Shown piece after piece: positions 9,143-21,442 of a stretch of 64,000 bases of DNA. The notes under the pieces are model-generated. The model saw only the letters and a program-made list of their open reading frames with translations, was not told the origin of the DNA and made no database searches. The DNA is from Lepraria neglecta. Its lineage: Eukaryota > Ascomycota > Lecanoromycetes > Lecanorales > Stereocaulaceae. Location: assembly GCA_033220425.1 (NCBI GenBank), contig CM065646.1, forward strand, positions 7,501-71,500. Reading direction: 5' to 3'. The stretch's first letter is position 1. Every line of letters starts with the position of its first letter. The position numbers were made by a program, and so were the translations under genes.

Positions 9143-10096
9143 CTAAAGCGATAAAAGATTAACGCCAGTTGGCGGCCATATAGATTCGTCTGCCATCATA
9201 TCATGATCAGGCTCGTCGTAAAGTGGAGGGTCGTCAACCTTCCGATCGCCTATCCAGTCCCCGTCTCCTTCTTTCCAGTAGGTGTATACCGGAATACCAG
9301 AGCGTAGCTTCATCGAAGTAGGGGAATCGTCGTCGCCAAGGAGGATCTTAAGGGCAGGTGAATCAACGCGAACGAACTTGTCAGTAGGGAGGTGTCCTTT
9401 CGAAGATTCAAGCTTGCTGAACAGACCAGTAGGCTTGCGGAAAGGAAGGACTGGAGTATCCCAGAGATCGTCGAGCTCCCTCTTTGGATCTAGCCTCTCT
9501 TCTAGTCGATTCAGGTGGTTGGTGTACTGTAGCACCAGTTGTAGAAAATGCGTGTAATTAATTTGAGGGGTGTGAAGGTCAAGACCTTGGCACAAGTCCG
9601 GGTAAATGAATAACTCTACGTATAGGTTTTCGTCGATGGGGCAAGCTGAGGGACCGATAAGTTCTCTGAAAGTTGCCTTGAATGGATCGTTCATGAAATT
9701 CCACAACACGTGTGCCAGCTCCTTAGGTTCTGTAACAACAGGTAGAAGCTTGGCGTTTGCGGTGATAGGGTACCTCGGAATAATATGCACGTTAATTGTT
9801 CCAACGATCTGATCAATGTCAGGTCTGAATCCTGACCTAACGGTCTCCTCGTTTTGGCGTTGTAGATGTTCCAACAGCTCGTCAACAGAGGGCAATCCGC
9901 TAAGAATGAACCGCGCGTCGTCGTCTTCAGATGGGTAGTACCACGAAATAGCTTCGGCGTAACGATGATCTTTTGGTTTGAAAGGTATGCCCCAGAAGCT
10001 GTCGTATGAGGGTAAAGGAACAATGAACTTGGCCTCCGTATCCTTTTCTTCCGTGCGGTCTTCTCGTAGCTCGAATTCGTGTTCAGGAAAAGACAT
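9143..10096 (-). CDS. element B extra open segment 1, unknown function
   Basis: An ATG-started open segment of 317 codons downstream of the integrase region in element B, in the same sense as gag-pol. No domain is recognised. It is acidic overall, with Asp/Glu/Pro-rich ends (residues 1-25 and 280-310) and a central globular-looking part (about 30-215) with aromatic and Leu residues; there are no Cys/His zinc patterns, no signal peptide and no membrane helix. It abuts extra segment 2. Its place between integrase and the 3' LTR is where some LTR elements keep an accessory or env gene, but nothing here resembles an envelope. Function unknown. Confidence 0.6.
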   Translation of the reverse strand: MSFPEHEFELREDRTEEKDTEAKFIVPLPSYDSFWGIPFKPKDHRYAEAISWYYPSEDDDARFILSGLPSVDELLEHLQRQNEETVRSGFRPDIDQIVGTINVHIIPRYPITANAKLLPVVTEPKELAHVLWNFMNDPFKATFRELIGPSACPIDENLYVELFIYPDLCQGLDLHTPQINYTHFLQLVLQYTNHLNRLEERLDPKRELDDLWDTPVLPFRKPTGLFSKLESSKGHLPTDKFVRVDSPALKILLGDDDSPTSMKLRSGIPVYTYWKEGDGDWIGDRKVDDPPLYDEPDHDMMADESIWPPTGVNLLSL

Positions 10097-10849
10097 AGGT
10101 TACGTTTGATGCGATATCGCGTGTAAAAGGTATAGGGTGTAGGTAAGTTAAGTGAGGTGAGATGTTGTGATCTTCGCGAAGCAAAACCAAGCGCGTTACT
10201 ATACCGTGATGAAGGCGTGAAAATTGCCACCGAAAAAATCTCTGCAGCCCCCGCTTTTGTGTCACTTATTCGGCTTCATTGATCCCGAAATATTTATGCT
10301 AACTTATGCTGGAGCTATGCAGATGCCTGCTGCTTATGCTGGAGTTGTAGCTAGATGCTGCTGCTTATGCTGGAGTTGTAGCTAGATGCAAATTCTTCTG
10401 CCCCCACTGGAAAGCCAGTCAACGTCCTCGTTGTCCTAAATGATACTCCGGGCCTTCAGTAAGACCTGCTACGTTTAACGTCCAGCTTGACGGTACGCCA
10501 ATAAGCAATGCTTGTCGGCGTGTAAGAAGAAAGGTGGCGTTCAGGATTTCTTCTGAGCTGCGCTTTATTATCTCTTTCCTTTAGATTCTTTTCGAGACTC
10601 TATTCGGTGGCCTCGCACTGATTGAGGCCTATGTTTTTCTTCGTATTCCTGGATAAGCTCTCTTACGTCTGCTAAGTCATGGATGCTGTACCACTTGTTC
10701 TAGACAGGTCCCCATCCTTTCCACTTGACTAGGTATTCGGTTACTATTCGCTTTCCACGACCAGGAAGCCTTCTCTCTCTTCGGTCAAGTAGACATTCAA
10801 TCTCGTAGTGATCATTGGTACCTTCCTCGTCGTTGTCGAATACCGGGTC

Positions 10850-13800
10850 CTAGCCGGTTTCCCTTGGCCGCTTGTACGGGTCCTCTCCAAGCGGAGCGGG
10901 TTCTAGTGCTGCGACTGAGACGACAGGGTGTATAGTCATTGATTCGGGGAGGTCGAGCTTGTATGCAAGCCGTCCGTATCTCTTAAGGATCTTGAATGGG
11001 CCAGCTCGTTGGTTGGAAAGCTTCTTGTTGTCTAACCCTGGTAATCGATATCCCTTATGGAGCTTCAGGAAGACTATATCTCCTTCCTCCATAAGGAGCG
11101 GAACGTGCTTAGAATCGTAGCGAATCTTTGATTCAGCCGCCGCGAAAGTAATTGCGTCTGCGGCTTCCTTTCGATTTGTAGACCTCGCGTCAGTAATATC
11201 TATCTGATTCTTAGACGTTGAAACTGCAATCGTTGTTCCGTCATTAAGCTTCATTCTGTATACAATCTCATTCGGTGACAATGTCGTAGAAGCGTTGGAA
11301 GAATTGTTGAGTACTGAACGAAGCGTTACGGCGAACTCATCCCATGGTTTATCTGGGAAACAAGTAATGTAGAACCTCAGGGCAATTTCGACTGTTTGAT
11401 TCGTTCGCTCGGACTGACCGTCCGACTGAGGATGGTAGGTAGTAGAGACCATAAGCTCGGTGCCTAATGCCTTGAAAATGGCCTTCCATAGTGCAGAAAG
11501 GAACTTCGGATCTCTATCAGAGATGATTGCGTTCGGAATTCCCTAGTCAGTCAATGTAGCGAGCAACCCAATAGCCTATTCCTCTGCAGTCCAGGTGTCC
11601 TTCCCGGATACTATAGTGACCTTCTTGGAGAATTTATCGGTGACTGTAAGCATAGTATTATGACCATTCTGTAGGACAGGTAATGCGAGAATGAAATCAA
11701 TAGTAATAGTATAAAAGACCTTGGGTGGCGTGACGATCGGTTTCATCTCCCCGTAAGGTGCATGTCTCTTGGTTTGGTTTAGCTGGCAATCAGGACAATG
11801 TGAAATGTAGCGCTTGAGTCTTCGTGTAAGGTGCCTCATGTAATAATTTCCGACGATCTGCTCATATGTGCGGTGAAACCCTCTATGACTTCGCTTGTCA
11901 TGGGCTAGTTCGAAGACTTCTTGTTCTATAGTCTTGGGAATATAGAGTTGTTCCCGGTCGTCGAAACCATCCTTGTAGTAGATAAGACTATCTCGTAGAA
12001 AGAATTGGATGTTGGGAACGCAGACATCATTCTCGGTGCTTCCAGGATCTAGCTTCTCTAGTCTATCCTTTTCCCCGGAGAGAGCGATCATAATCTTAGA
12101 CCATTTCTTGTCCTCGGTATACGCCTCTATAAGCCTTTTCCGGTAGTCTTCTGACATCTCGGTAAAGGTTATATTGTAGGTGAACACCTCATCGAGCACC
12201 CCTGGTAAATCTGTATCTATCTTTTCTTCTTTATTGCGGAGTAGTCTTGATAGGGCGTCAGGAACTATGTTTTACTTTCCAGGTCTCCAACGTATATCTA
12301 AGTCGAATTGTGAAGCGTATTGGGAAGCTCGGACTAAGCGTAAATTCATCCTGTCAGAAGAGGACGAAGACAAGGATATCTGTCGGGAGATATCCGTGGT
12401 TGCTGAATGATCAGTGAAAATGATAACCTTCTTCATCGGTACCTGCACCAATAGGTGTGGAATCTTCTTTAGAGTCCAAATGAGACCGGCAACTTCAAGT
12501 TCAGTAGGCTAATACCGAGCTTCAGTAGAGTTGAGAAGCTTTGATAGAAACAGAATAGGCTGAACATCAGCCCTTGGGAAGGAATTGCCTTGTAGGTCTC
12601 CCTTGACATGGTATACTATAACGCTAATGCCGTACTTCTTGGATGTATCAATATCTATATACAGTTGACGGGATGGATCCCGATGATATAGGTATGTTTC
12701 GGACGTTAGGGCCTTCTGAAGCATCTTAAATGAATTCAATTCCTCTTCGGTTAGCACGAACTTTGCGTTCCGTGAGTACGCCTTACGTATATGCCCACCC
12801 TTCGCTGGGGAGCCCTTTAATAACTCTGTCTTACGATGCTGGAGAGGCTCGGCAATCTGGGCAAAGTACTTGATATTGCTTCGCAACCAATTTGCCATTT
12901 TAATATAAGTCTCTAGTGCTTGTAAGGTATCTGGGAAACGAATATCCTTAATAGCTGCCACTCTCTCTGCAGTAGTAGTTATACCGAAACCATCTACCTT
13001 CTGTCCTAGTAGTATAACGGAAGGGTAAGTAAGGTAAGACTTCTTCGGTTTAAGTATAATCTTTAGGCTCGCGAATAGAGAGAAGATGATCTTTAAGTGC
13101 TGTAGGTGTTCGTTTATCGATCGGGAGAAAATGACTATATCGTCTACGTAGCATCTCGCGAAGTGTCGGTATGGTCGAAGGAAATCATCCATCTTCCTCT
13201 AGACGTAAGGAACCGATCCTTTGAAACCCATAGCGGCGATATTGTAGTGTTCCGCCCCTCGGTGCGAGACGACTGTAAATTTGTGCCGATCTTCCTTCTT
13301 GACCAAGAAAAGGTGGAATTGGCCGCTGCAGTCGACGATACTAATCTGAGTATATCCTTGTATAGACGATACGATATCGCTTTGGAGTGGTAAAGGATAA
13401 TTATTAGAGACGGTGATTTTATTAAGTCCACGAATATCGACCACGACGTGTCCCTTCCGCCTCGGAGTCTTTTCTGGACCTTCGTAGACGGTTTTCCATA
13501 CAACAAATACTAGGAAAGCGAACGGTAAAGGTTTAGTGGACCACGATATCTTTCCCTGCTCATGCATCTTATCGAACTTTTCGTCGACAAGGGCCCGGGT
13601 ATTAGGGCTAAGAGGATATACCTTGTTGCCGAGTTTGGCGTCAGAAGATTGCCAATTTGTTGTGACAGGAACAGTCAGCCATTCAGATTCCGGGAGGTCG
13701 ATTGTGTCTCCAGTATCTTCCCAGATTCGAGGGTGTTCCTCCGTAAGCTTCTGAATGGCGGAGACATCTTCCATTTTGCCATAGATGGTAATACCGTTAG

Positions 13801-14605
13801 CAAGCTTCGTTTCCATAGTAGGATCAATATGAGTTCGTGTAATTGCCGGCCTTGGGTCCAGCATCTTGGTCAATTCGGAAACCACGGATTCTTCGCCATA
13901 TGTAGTCTTCGCTGCCAACGAATGATTGTCTAGGTCAATAGGGTAGGTTTCTTCCGCTTCATACTCCACTACTGAGCCCATACGTTGTCGACGACTAATA
14001 ATAAGAGGCGTATTCTTTTTATTTCGAACGTTCACAAAGTCGACTCTAGAGTTGATGAAATGGGTATACACACCCGCAGTATAAGGCTCGAAGAGGAAAT
14101 CTCTGTCAGGCAATTGCGTATTACCTCCAACTGTCACAGCAACCTGAGCTGTAGACCGCGGTGGAACTTCCTGACGTTGTTCGGAGCGTACAACGCGACG
14201 AATGCGGACATTATCTCTAGCGGTAGTCTGAACAGGAACCGAGACGTTATTATAGCTCCCGAAGATGACCTTATTGCGTGGTAGGTCAATAGTGACCTGT
14301 TCAGGTCCGAGGACATCCATTCCGATGAGCATGTTTGCCTTCAAATTGTCCACAATATGGAAATCTCGGGTGATCTTGATCGTAACCGAGTCTCCTGCTT
14401 CTGATTTTCCGTCTATATAGAAAGTGAGGGTAGTCCATTCGGCTGTAGCGTGTCTATTCGAACCGATTCCTCGTAGTGTAATGGGTGATTCATGTACCTT
14501 CACCTCGAAGGTAGGGATTCGCTTCTTCAGAAAGGTACGATCAATTATAGTCATTGGGCATCCTGTATCCAGGCATCCAGGCTCGCGAGGGGCGTTCAGG
14601 GACAA
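10850..14605 (-). pseudogene. element B pol: protease, RT, RNase H, integrase
   Basis: Fossil pol of element B, open only in pieces. Parts in order on the minus strand: aspartic protease with the DTGCPMTIID active-site block (about 14565); reverse transcriptase with the VVDIRGLNKIT and FHLF blocks and the YVDDIVIFSRS catalytic motif (about 13100-13150); an RNase H region (about 12500-12700); integrase with an HH-CC zinc domain (H..HRGFHRTYEQIVG..CPDC, near 11800-11900) and a catalytic-core end TTYHPQSDGQSERTNQ (about 11420); then a GPF/Y-type C-terminal module (AGPFKILKRYGRLAYKLDLP) at about 10960. The domain order protease-RT-RH-integrase is that of Ty3/gypsy (Metaviridae). No chromodomain was recognised. 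Confidence 0.88.
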
Positions 14606-14629
14606 GGTAATTTGCCCAGTAAGATAGTG

Positions 14630-16477
14630 CTATAAGCGGAAAGACATGCCGTTGAGTGATGATGGAGGCGCCGTAGATTCGATCACTTCGCCTTTATTGA
14701 CCACCTTTGTTAGTGGTAATACTTGCTTAATTGATAGTGCTGGTGCCTCTTTGGCAGGTATAGGATCAACCGACTTCTTCGCAGAAGCCTTGGTGCGGCG
14801 GCACGTTTTCGCCTTGACGTGTGCATGAAGCAGATTGTTTGAAGGAAAATCTGCCTTACAGTAACGACATACAGAATGATGCCCCATCTTGCCAGTAGAG
14901 ATATGGTACGAGACTGCCACGAATCCTATATCGACGTCTTCTGACTCCTTCTTTTCCTCGGGAGGGACTGATTCTTGGGCGTTATAGAAGTTCTCATCAG
15001 TGCCTGTATGGTAGCCGTAGGGATCTTAAGGATTATAATCCGTGCCTGCGTGATATCCTTCGGTAGCTCCGTCTGCTCCATACCCGTAGTTTTCATCCTG
15101 GGAGTCATTGTAGTAGACTTCCTGACCGAAGTAGACCGGCTGCATTGGGAGTGCTGGTGGACCGTAATTCTGATTGCCGTAGCTTCGATTACCATAGCCA
15201 TACTGCCTCGGAGGGTAGTACGGGCGTCTACTACGGTTCCTATAGTTCTGATTCTGTCGACTCGCGGCGTAAAGGTTTTGATTTGGCTGTGCGTTTCCGG
15301 CGGTAATCATAAGGGGTTGCTTCGGAGGAGGAAGCGCGTTTCTTGGAGGCTGGTTCTGGCCTGCGGCTTGACTGGAAGCCTGCTGAGGTGGTTGCGTTGT
15401 CTGTATATTGGTAATATAAGCTGGCTGAGTATAAGGCGCTTGAAATGGATTGGAATAAAAAGGCTGTCCCAGCTGCTGATATCCGTATTGCGGAGGAAAT
15501 CCTCCCATTATCGGTCTGTTCTACTGAAAAGGCCGCTGCTGATATTGCTGTGGACGATACGGTAATGAAGAGTACCCACCTTGCCGTCCCGGCGGCAAGA
15601 ATTTCTCCTTACTAGAACGTTCCTGTTGATTGTCCCTATCCTTTTCACGTTCCCTAATTTCCTTCCGAGTGTCTTTATACTGTTGCTCCTTCTGTAACTG
15701 CATTCGATGCTACATTTCCTTCCTACCCTTCAGCTACTCGATGAATTCTTGGAGGGTCGTGTTCGTAGTCGGAGGAGGAATCGTAGCCTGGAATTCCACA
15801 TCTAGGTGATTCCAAGCCCATGTAGCCTGTGCATGTTCTTCGGTGATCCCGGCCTGTACTGTATATTTGGATACGTTCTGGACGTATACCGACGGGTCAT
15901 TTCGTTCACTCGCATCCCTCGAAGTGTAGGACTGTCGGCTTAGTTCTTCCAAAGCCGTGGATATTGTAATCTTGAAATGATCCTGTAACCTGGTAATTTG
16001 GCGTTAGAGGCCGGTTGGTAGTTATATTATAGCATCCTTCTCGTCCTGGGAAAGAATCTTAAGCTACCAGTTTACTGCCGCCCCGCGGAAGCAACTGTTC
16101 AGATTCTTTCTTACTACCTCTTCGCCTTTTATAATAGCGAAGTCTTAGGTACGACTGCAGAAAGTATAGACTTCTCGGAAGATTAATTCTCTGGGATTCG
16201 GTACGATATTACCAGTACCCCAAGACTCTGGACAATCCGGGTGAAAGAAACCAAGTTCATGGGCACGGAAAGCTCTACCACCAGATTGATTCGATTGACC
16301 AGCTTCTCCAGGTTCTCCGGTAGGGCCTGGTGGTCCTAGGGGTCCAACTGGACCTCGGAACTCATGTAGATTGTAACTTGCCAGAGTATTGTTTACCGCT
16401 TCTGGCACCGTAGCTCGTATAGCTTGAATCATGGCGTTGTACAGTGCAGCATCGACGCCAGGAGGGGCCTGCGGCAT
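14630..16477 (-). pseudogene. element B gag region with collagen-like and zinc-finger parts
   Basis: Fossil gag of element B, open only in pieces. Parts: an N-terminal piece with a short collagen-like run (GPVGPLGPPGPTGEPGEAGQ, about 16290-16350); a central capsid-like piece (15734-15952) ending in a Thr/Asn-rich tail; a Gln/Arg/Glu-rich stretch (15521-15703); a Gln/Pro/Tyr/Asn-rich low-complexity part (15026-15508); and a C2HC-type zinc finger, CRYC..HAHVKAKTC (14630-14920), just ahead of the protease. The zinc finger replaces the usual CCHC knuckle. Decayed in the RIP manner. Confidence 0.75.
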
Positions 16478-17854
16478 CTCGCCATTTCCTTATTGTTAGT
16501 TCCCTGGATTCTAAGGAGCTCCACGTTGCTAGGGAGCAAACGGAGGCTGACCTCCCCTCTGGTTGAAATTTCCGAAGCCTGGTCCTCCTGATAAACTGCT
16601 CTATCCGCTATTATTCCCTCCTATAGGCATTGTAGTTGATCCGTTCGGGAATAAAACCCGCCTCACAATGTCGTCTATAGTATAGGTCTTACCTGGTAGA
16701 AGAAACCTCCTCGGGGCTAACGGACTAGCTGAAAGAGAACTAGATAGAGAGAGAACTGGTAAGGACTACGAGGTTAATAAATACTGACGTGCCTTTTCTC
16801 GAGCTGCTTATGAAATCCAAGGGCTTGGAAGCTCGTCTGCGTCTTCCGTTTGGTCGACCTTCTAGACTTCGAAATGCTCAGAGTCTCTGTAAAATCTGAC
16901 TCCCTTAGTGAATATGGCTGAAGCCTCCGCGAGAGACGAGGGATGCTTCTAAGCAAGTGGAAATATAAAAGGAACTTCCTTCGCGTCGACTTCTGACGAG
17001 TTAACTTCCGAGGGATCGACTGAGAGAGCCCTGCTGTTGGAATGACCACGTCTTACATGAGGTTTACTACCCCTAAGAACGTCTGTTGGCGGATTGTATG
17101 TATTAACGATCGAAAGAATGACTTAATGGTACAATGTATTAATGTTCTTTTCGTACACGTCAACGTTGTTCGCTGAAAAGGCGTTCAACTGGAAAGCAAG
17201 GGAAACGGTAAGGTCTGACAACTTCGGCTTCTCCGTATCTAGAGTAACTCCCGTCTGGCTTATAAGGAGCTCGTTATTAATGACTGATTAAAGATGGTAT
17301 TTTCGTGTTAAAGGAAAAGCTTTGTTTAACGCAAGGTGCAGAGGCGGTGACGTAATCTGGTGACTCAATTCTTCGGCAGAAATTCGTACCGCGCCAAGCG
17401 TTGGGGGCGAAATCCGGATATGGAATAGCGTCCCAACAGAATTTGCTGGCGTAGAGCTGTACACAAAGTACGCTGACGCAGAAGGTCGCTGGTATAGCTT
17501 CATAGGTAGTGGAGTTCTTGTAGCCTTGCAGTGTAGTTCAGACGGAAATGGATGAGGCGTTCTCGGCTCGGTCCGAAGTGGTGACGGTGGTGGTGATAGT
17601 GCGGTGATGCACTGGTGATTTGTAGCTGCACCAAGCGGGTACCTTTCAATAGCGTGGAATTGCAGGGATAGTTGCAGATGAAGGCGAACTTAGTAGCGTA
17701 GGCCGTTTCGATCTGCAGGAAGTGATTGGTGCGGAAGATGGTGCTGTCTCGGCGAATCAATGATGCTTAATGATTGATGATTCGTGACAGCGGAGGACTG
17801 GTGCCCTAAGAGCTGGTGTACGGCGGGAATGAACACACTGCCGTTGCTACCAAT

Positions 17855-18007
17855 TGGCAGGGTCTCAGTAAGGATGAAATATGCAACGCGCAAAGATCAC
17901 AATGAACGAGTTATTGGGGTTGAATGAGATGTTGTTTTTTTCTAGCTACTGAGCGGAAGAAATATATAAGGCAAGCGCAAGCGCTTACTAATCCAGCAAC
18001 CATAACA
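17855..18007 (-). repeat. element B 5' LTR
   Basis: 153-bp LTR, near-identical to 7639-7791; the following GGCCT (18008-18012) is the right target duplication. Confidence 0.95.
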
Positions 18008-18012
18008 GGCCT

Positions 18013-20057
18013 ACAATAATAATATATTCGTAACAAATCTATAAAAGGATTAGCAGGATTTAGTCTTACTTAAATACTAGAAGAAAATCTATTTGCCTAA
18101 TATATACGTTAAGGAAGTAATTAGGAATTACTATAATAACCCTTTATAAGGTTACCCTAGAGTATCTAAGATAATAGAACTCCTAGGACGAGGGTACGTA
18201 GCGCCGAGACTTCGGACGCGCGTTAAATAATATATTAAGGAATATATCTAGTACTAGCAGAATAAGGCGGTATAATACACCAAGTACGAACAAATATAAT
18301 TTGCTCTAGTACTAGAATTACTATAGAATAATATTATAATAGACTTTATAGTCAAACTACCACCTTTAAAAGATCTAGCTACGTAGGATACCTTCGACTT
18401 AATTATAGTTATTATAGATAAACTTATAAAGTATATAATTATAATACCTTTCAAAGAAATATACAAGGTAGATTAGTTAGCTTTTATACTACTCGACAAG
18501 CTAATAAGGGATTATAGTATACTAAAGTCGATAATATCCGATAGAGATAAGTTATTTACTTCTAACTACTAGAAAACGCTAATAGTAGTAATTGGAACTA
18601 AACTTCGGATATTAATAGTATATTACCTATAAACTAATAGATAAATAGAATGTGCAAATTAAATAATAGAAGTATATTTAAGATATTACGTAAACTAGAA
18701 ATAGAATAACTAGGTTTTACTACTTCTAATAGTATAACTAGCGTATAATAATAAGAAGTTAGATATAATAGGTCTGACGCTATTCTTTGCCAACTACGAA
18801 AAGAATACGAATACATTTCTATAACCTAGAGAAGGACCTAATATAGAAAGAGCGTTAGTTAGAGTAGAGAAGCTAAAGAATTTATATAAGGATATATAAA
18901 GGTCTATTAAAAGCTCTAATATAAAGTTAAAAGAATAGGTTAATAATAAAAGAAAGAATATTCCTTAGCTAAAAGAGAGGGATAAAGTATACCTCCTAAT
19001 AAAAAATATAAGAATAATAAGACTAAGTAAGAAACTAGATTATATTAAGATCGGACTATTCTTGATTAAACGAATAAAAGGACTAGTTAACTATAAACTC
19101 TAACTTCTACCTAACGTAAAGGTATATCCGGTATTTTATATCTTACTCCTAGAGCTAGTAGACTCTAGTATACCTCTCTAAGAAATATTTTACTATAATA
19201 TTAAGGAAGAAATAGAGTACGAGGTTAAGAGGATCCTAGATAGAAGAAATTAGTTCTATCTAGTTAAATAGAAAGGGTATAATAAAATAGAAAATACCTG
19301 GGAACCTCTTAGGAACCTTGCGGGGAACTATAGGGAACGTCTATAAGAGTTCTATCGGAGATAAGAGAAGACTAGTTAAAACTCTCGGGGACTTCTATTC
19401 TACCGGGGAGATTGAACCGCTCGGATAAAACGTTAAACATTAAATCGTCGGAAGACTTAGAAGTAATACGTTAATCCTCCTCTAATTCCCTGATATTCTA
19501 TAACTCTCGGTCTACTATCCTCTTCTCTTTCTTAACGGAATTTAGTTATATCTCAAGATATACTAGTTTCGTGAGCGCATCGGTTACTTTCTCTCGTAAC
19601 TCGTTACGTCGTTTTTTAACACGACGTATTTCAAGGGGTAATACTACAAGGTCGCATTTCCTACCACCAGCAACGCAGCTCGAATATCTATTAGAATTAG
19701 TACCTATAAGGTACTACTTACTACTAGTAACGTATCGAGAATACGGTCGTATTATAAAGTTAGAAAGCTTACTGGCCAACTCCTTTAAACGGATGGTTAG
19801 GTTAGATAATCTTTTAGTATAGACGGGTGGTATAAAGGATGGATGGTTTCTCGGGACGAGAAATCTAGAGGAGGGAGCTAGTATTAGAACCGGAGGGTTC
19901 TGACAGGACTATCGCGAAGGATATAGGACTTCGGACAGGATAGGCAAGTTAAGCGATAATCGTAATAATCGCAGTGCAAGTAATACTATTAAGAATGATG
20001 ATCGTAATGATCGTAGTACGAGCAATACTATCATGAGAGGCTTAGTAGGATTTCCTA
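18013..20057 (+). mobile_element. chromovirus fragment C4, main piece
   Basis: Continuation of the fragment that starts at 7480: heavily decayed integrase, chromodomain region (about 19200-19350, compare C1 around 38230-38340) and the start of the 3' LTR from about 19884, just after a purine tract GAGGAGGGAGCTA. Element order is left to right, opposite to C1 and C2. Nearly every CpA/TpG has become TpA, so frames are lost throughout. Fossil, old. Confidence 0.85.
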
Positions 20058-20829
20058 TCTTTCTTCTAATAATAGATTATGGCGAAATTCGGAGCAATTC
20101 CGCACTTATAGCCAATTAGATTGGCCCTATATTCAGTGTTCCCTCTCTCGGCTAGCGCCTTCAACCACCAAAACTTGAATTCGCATCGCAACTTCTTCGC
20201 ACTACTTCCCCGCGCCACATACTTCATATGATATCGAGATGATTTCATATGTTTTGGACTTAATCGTTAGCTTGCTTGCGCATCAAGAATTTTTAGAATT
20301 GGCCCATTTGCGCAATAGTTATGAGCAAAAGAAGCGTTTTCGCCATGTTTTGCGGGCAGCGCGAGCTCAGTGGCAAATGCCAAGCATTGAGCTTGGCGCC
20401 CCCGACCTAGAACATCAAAAGTTGAATGCGCACCGCAACTTCTTCGCAGCGATACCCAGCGCCACATACGTCATATGATATCGAGATAATTTCATGAGTT
20501 TTGGAACCAAGCATGCGCTTTCCAACACCGTTCGAATTTTGAAATTTGGGTAAGATTTGGCTGAGGAAAGCTCAAAAACCATGTTTTTGCCTGCGGACTT
20601 CCCTAAAGCTGCCCCCGCAGCCACCCCCGCAGCTGCCCCCGAAGCACTAATATACTAAATCCTTAATAACTTTCGATATATTATGGTTAGGACTTAGCTT
20701 TATATATATAAAATATACTATAAATAGAGGGCTTTCTAATTCCGCTCCAAATCCTCTAAATCGAGTATAAGATAAGTGAGATATAGCTATTTTTACGGTA
20801 ATCTTCTGTGAAGATTACGGGCACTAACT
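20058..20829 (+). mobile_element. non-autonomous Helitron-like element
   Basis: About 770 bp interrupting the C4 LTR. It starts TCTTTCTTC and ends 8-9 nt beyond a perfect hairpin (arms GTAATCTTC and GAAGATTAC). Its last ~190 bp match the 3' end of the long Helitron at 44630-44819, as expected when a short derivative borrows the 3' terminus of an autonomous element. The middle is unrelated to the long one, less AT-rich, and includes two copies of a CGCCACATAC..CATATGATATCGAGA segment (20214-20250 and 20459-20490). No coding capacity; no target duplication expected for this class. The left boundary is inferred from where LTR similarity stops. Confidence 0.7.
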
Positions 20830-20990
20830 TGTTACTATATATAAGAGCGCTTGCTTACTACTTAGAGTATCGTGCTTAACTTCCTATTTAATTATTTACT
20901 ATATACGATAGATCTCTTAGGCTAGGCACTAAACATATATTATCTAATTATATATCAGACCCGCTTAGTATCCATTGAAGCCTACTTTAC
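20830..20990 (+). mobile_element. chromovirus C4 LTR remainder
   Basis: Rest of the chromovirus-type LTR interrupted at 20058; it matches 46960-47080 and the reverse of 36960-37100 (blocks ATAGATCTCTTAGGCTAG, GACCCGCTTAGT). It is cut off at the family A solo LTR. Confidence 0.8.
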
Positions 20991-21442
20991 TGTGAGGTAT
21001 GCTCCCCGTCAGCGGGCCGTTATCGCTCCGTGAACTAGGCTCCTCGCTGGCGGACCGTTGCTGCGCCCTAGGATCTGCGTCCCGCGGGCGCTACGATGTC
21101 GGACTGCGGCTCAGCTCTTCGCTGGCGTTACGCTGCTGCATACAAAGGTATTCAAAGACGTGAAGTGGTCATATCACTGGCACAGTATAGATGGTTCTGT
21201 ATTAGAACTAATCACTAAGGATCCTCAGGAAAGAAGTGGGCAGACCGCTCCTTAAGCTTCTTCCTGCGGGTAACACATAGCCGCTATCAGGCAGCTAGCG
21301 CACCACTGAGAACCTAGCTCCTGACAGCTGCCAAGTCGGTCGAACATCATTCCGATCCACGCCAGCGCTCCGCGCACTAAGAGACATCGGAACAGCTTCA
21401 CTAACAAGGCAGACCCCTTCCAACATGATAGTTGGTATTACA
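20991..21442 (-). repeat. solo LTR of family A, reverse
   Basis: 452 bp, almost identical to 7028-7479, starting TGTGAGGTATGC and ending TTGGTATTACA. The flanks (TTTAC on the left, AAATT on the right) do not form a target duplication. It joins chromovirus LTR on the left to Helitron sequence on the right. Fossil. Confidence 0.9.

Larger units (their letters stand above)
7639..18007 (-). mobile_element. LTR retrotransposon B (Ty3/gypsy), near complete, 10.4 kb
   Basis: Bounded by 153-bp LTRs (7639-7791 and 17855-18007) that are nearly identical and flanked by the 5-bp target duplication GGCCT (7634-7638, 18008-18012). Transcription is on the minus strand. Next to the 5' LTR a TGGTAGCAACGG segment is a likely tRNA primer-binding site; beside the 3' LTR a G-rich run GGCGGGGGCAAC is a likely polypurine tract. 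The order is a 1.3-kb leader (16478-17854), gag, protease-RT-RNase H-integrase, a spacer with short direct repeats (10290-10400), then two extra open segments. The LTRs are alike, so the insertion is fairly young. It is broken in gag and pol, with something like ten breaks and RIP-like decay, and sits in the older chromovirus fragment C4. Confidence 0.95.

Noticed and set aside
7028-21442. The two reverse family A LTRs as the ends of one 14.4-kb element
   Set aside because: The DNA just inside them is not family A interior (no polypurine tract at the expected place) and they have no common target duplication; the material between belongs to C4, B and a Helitron.
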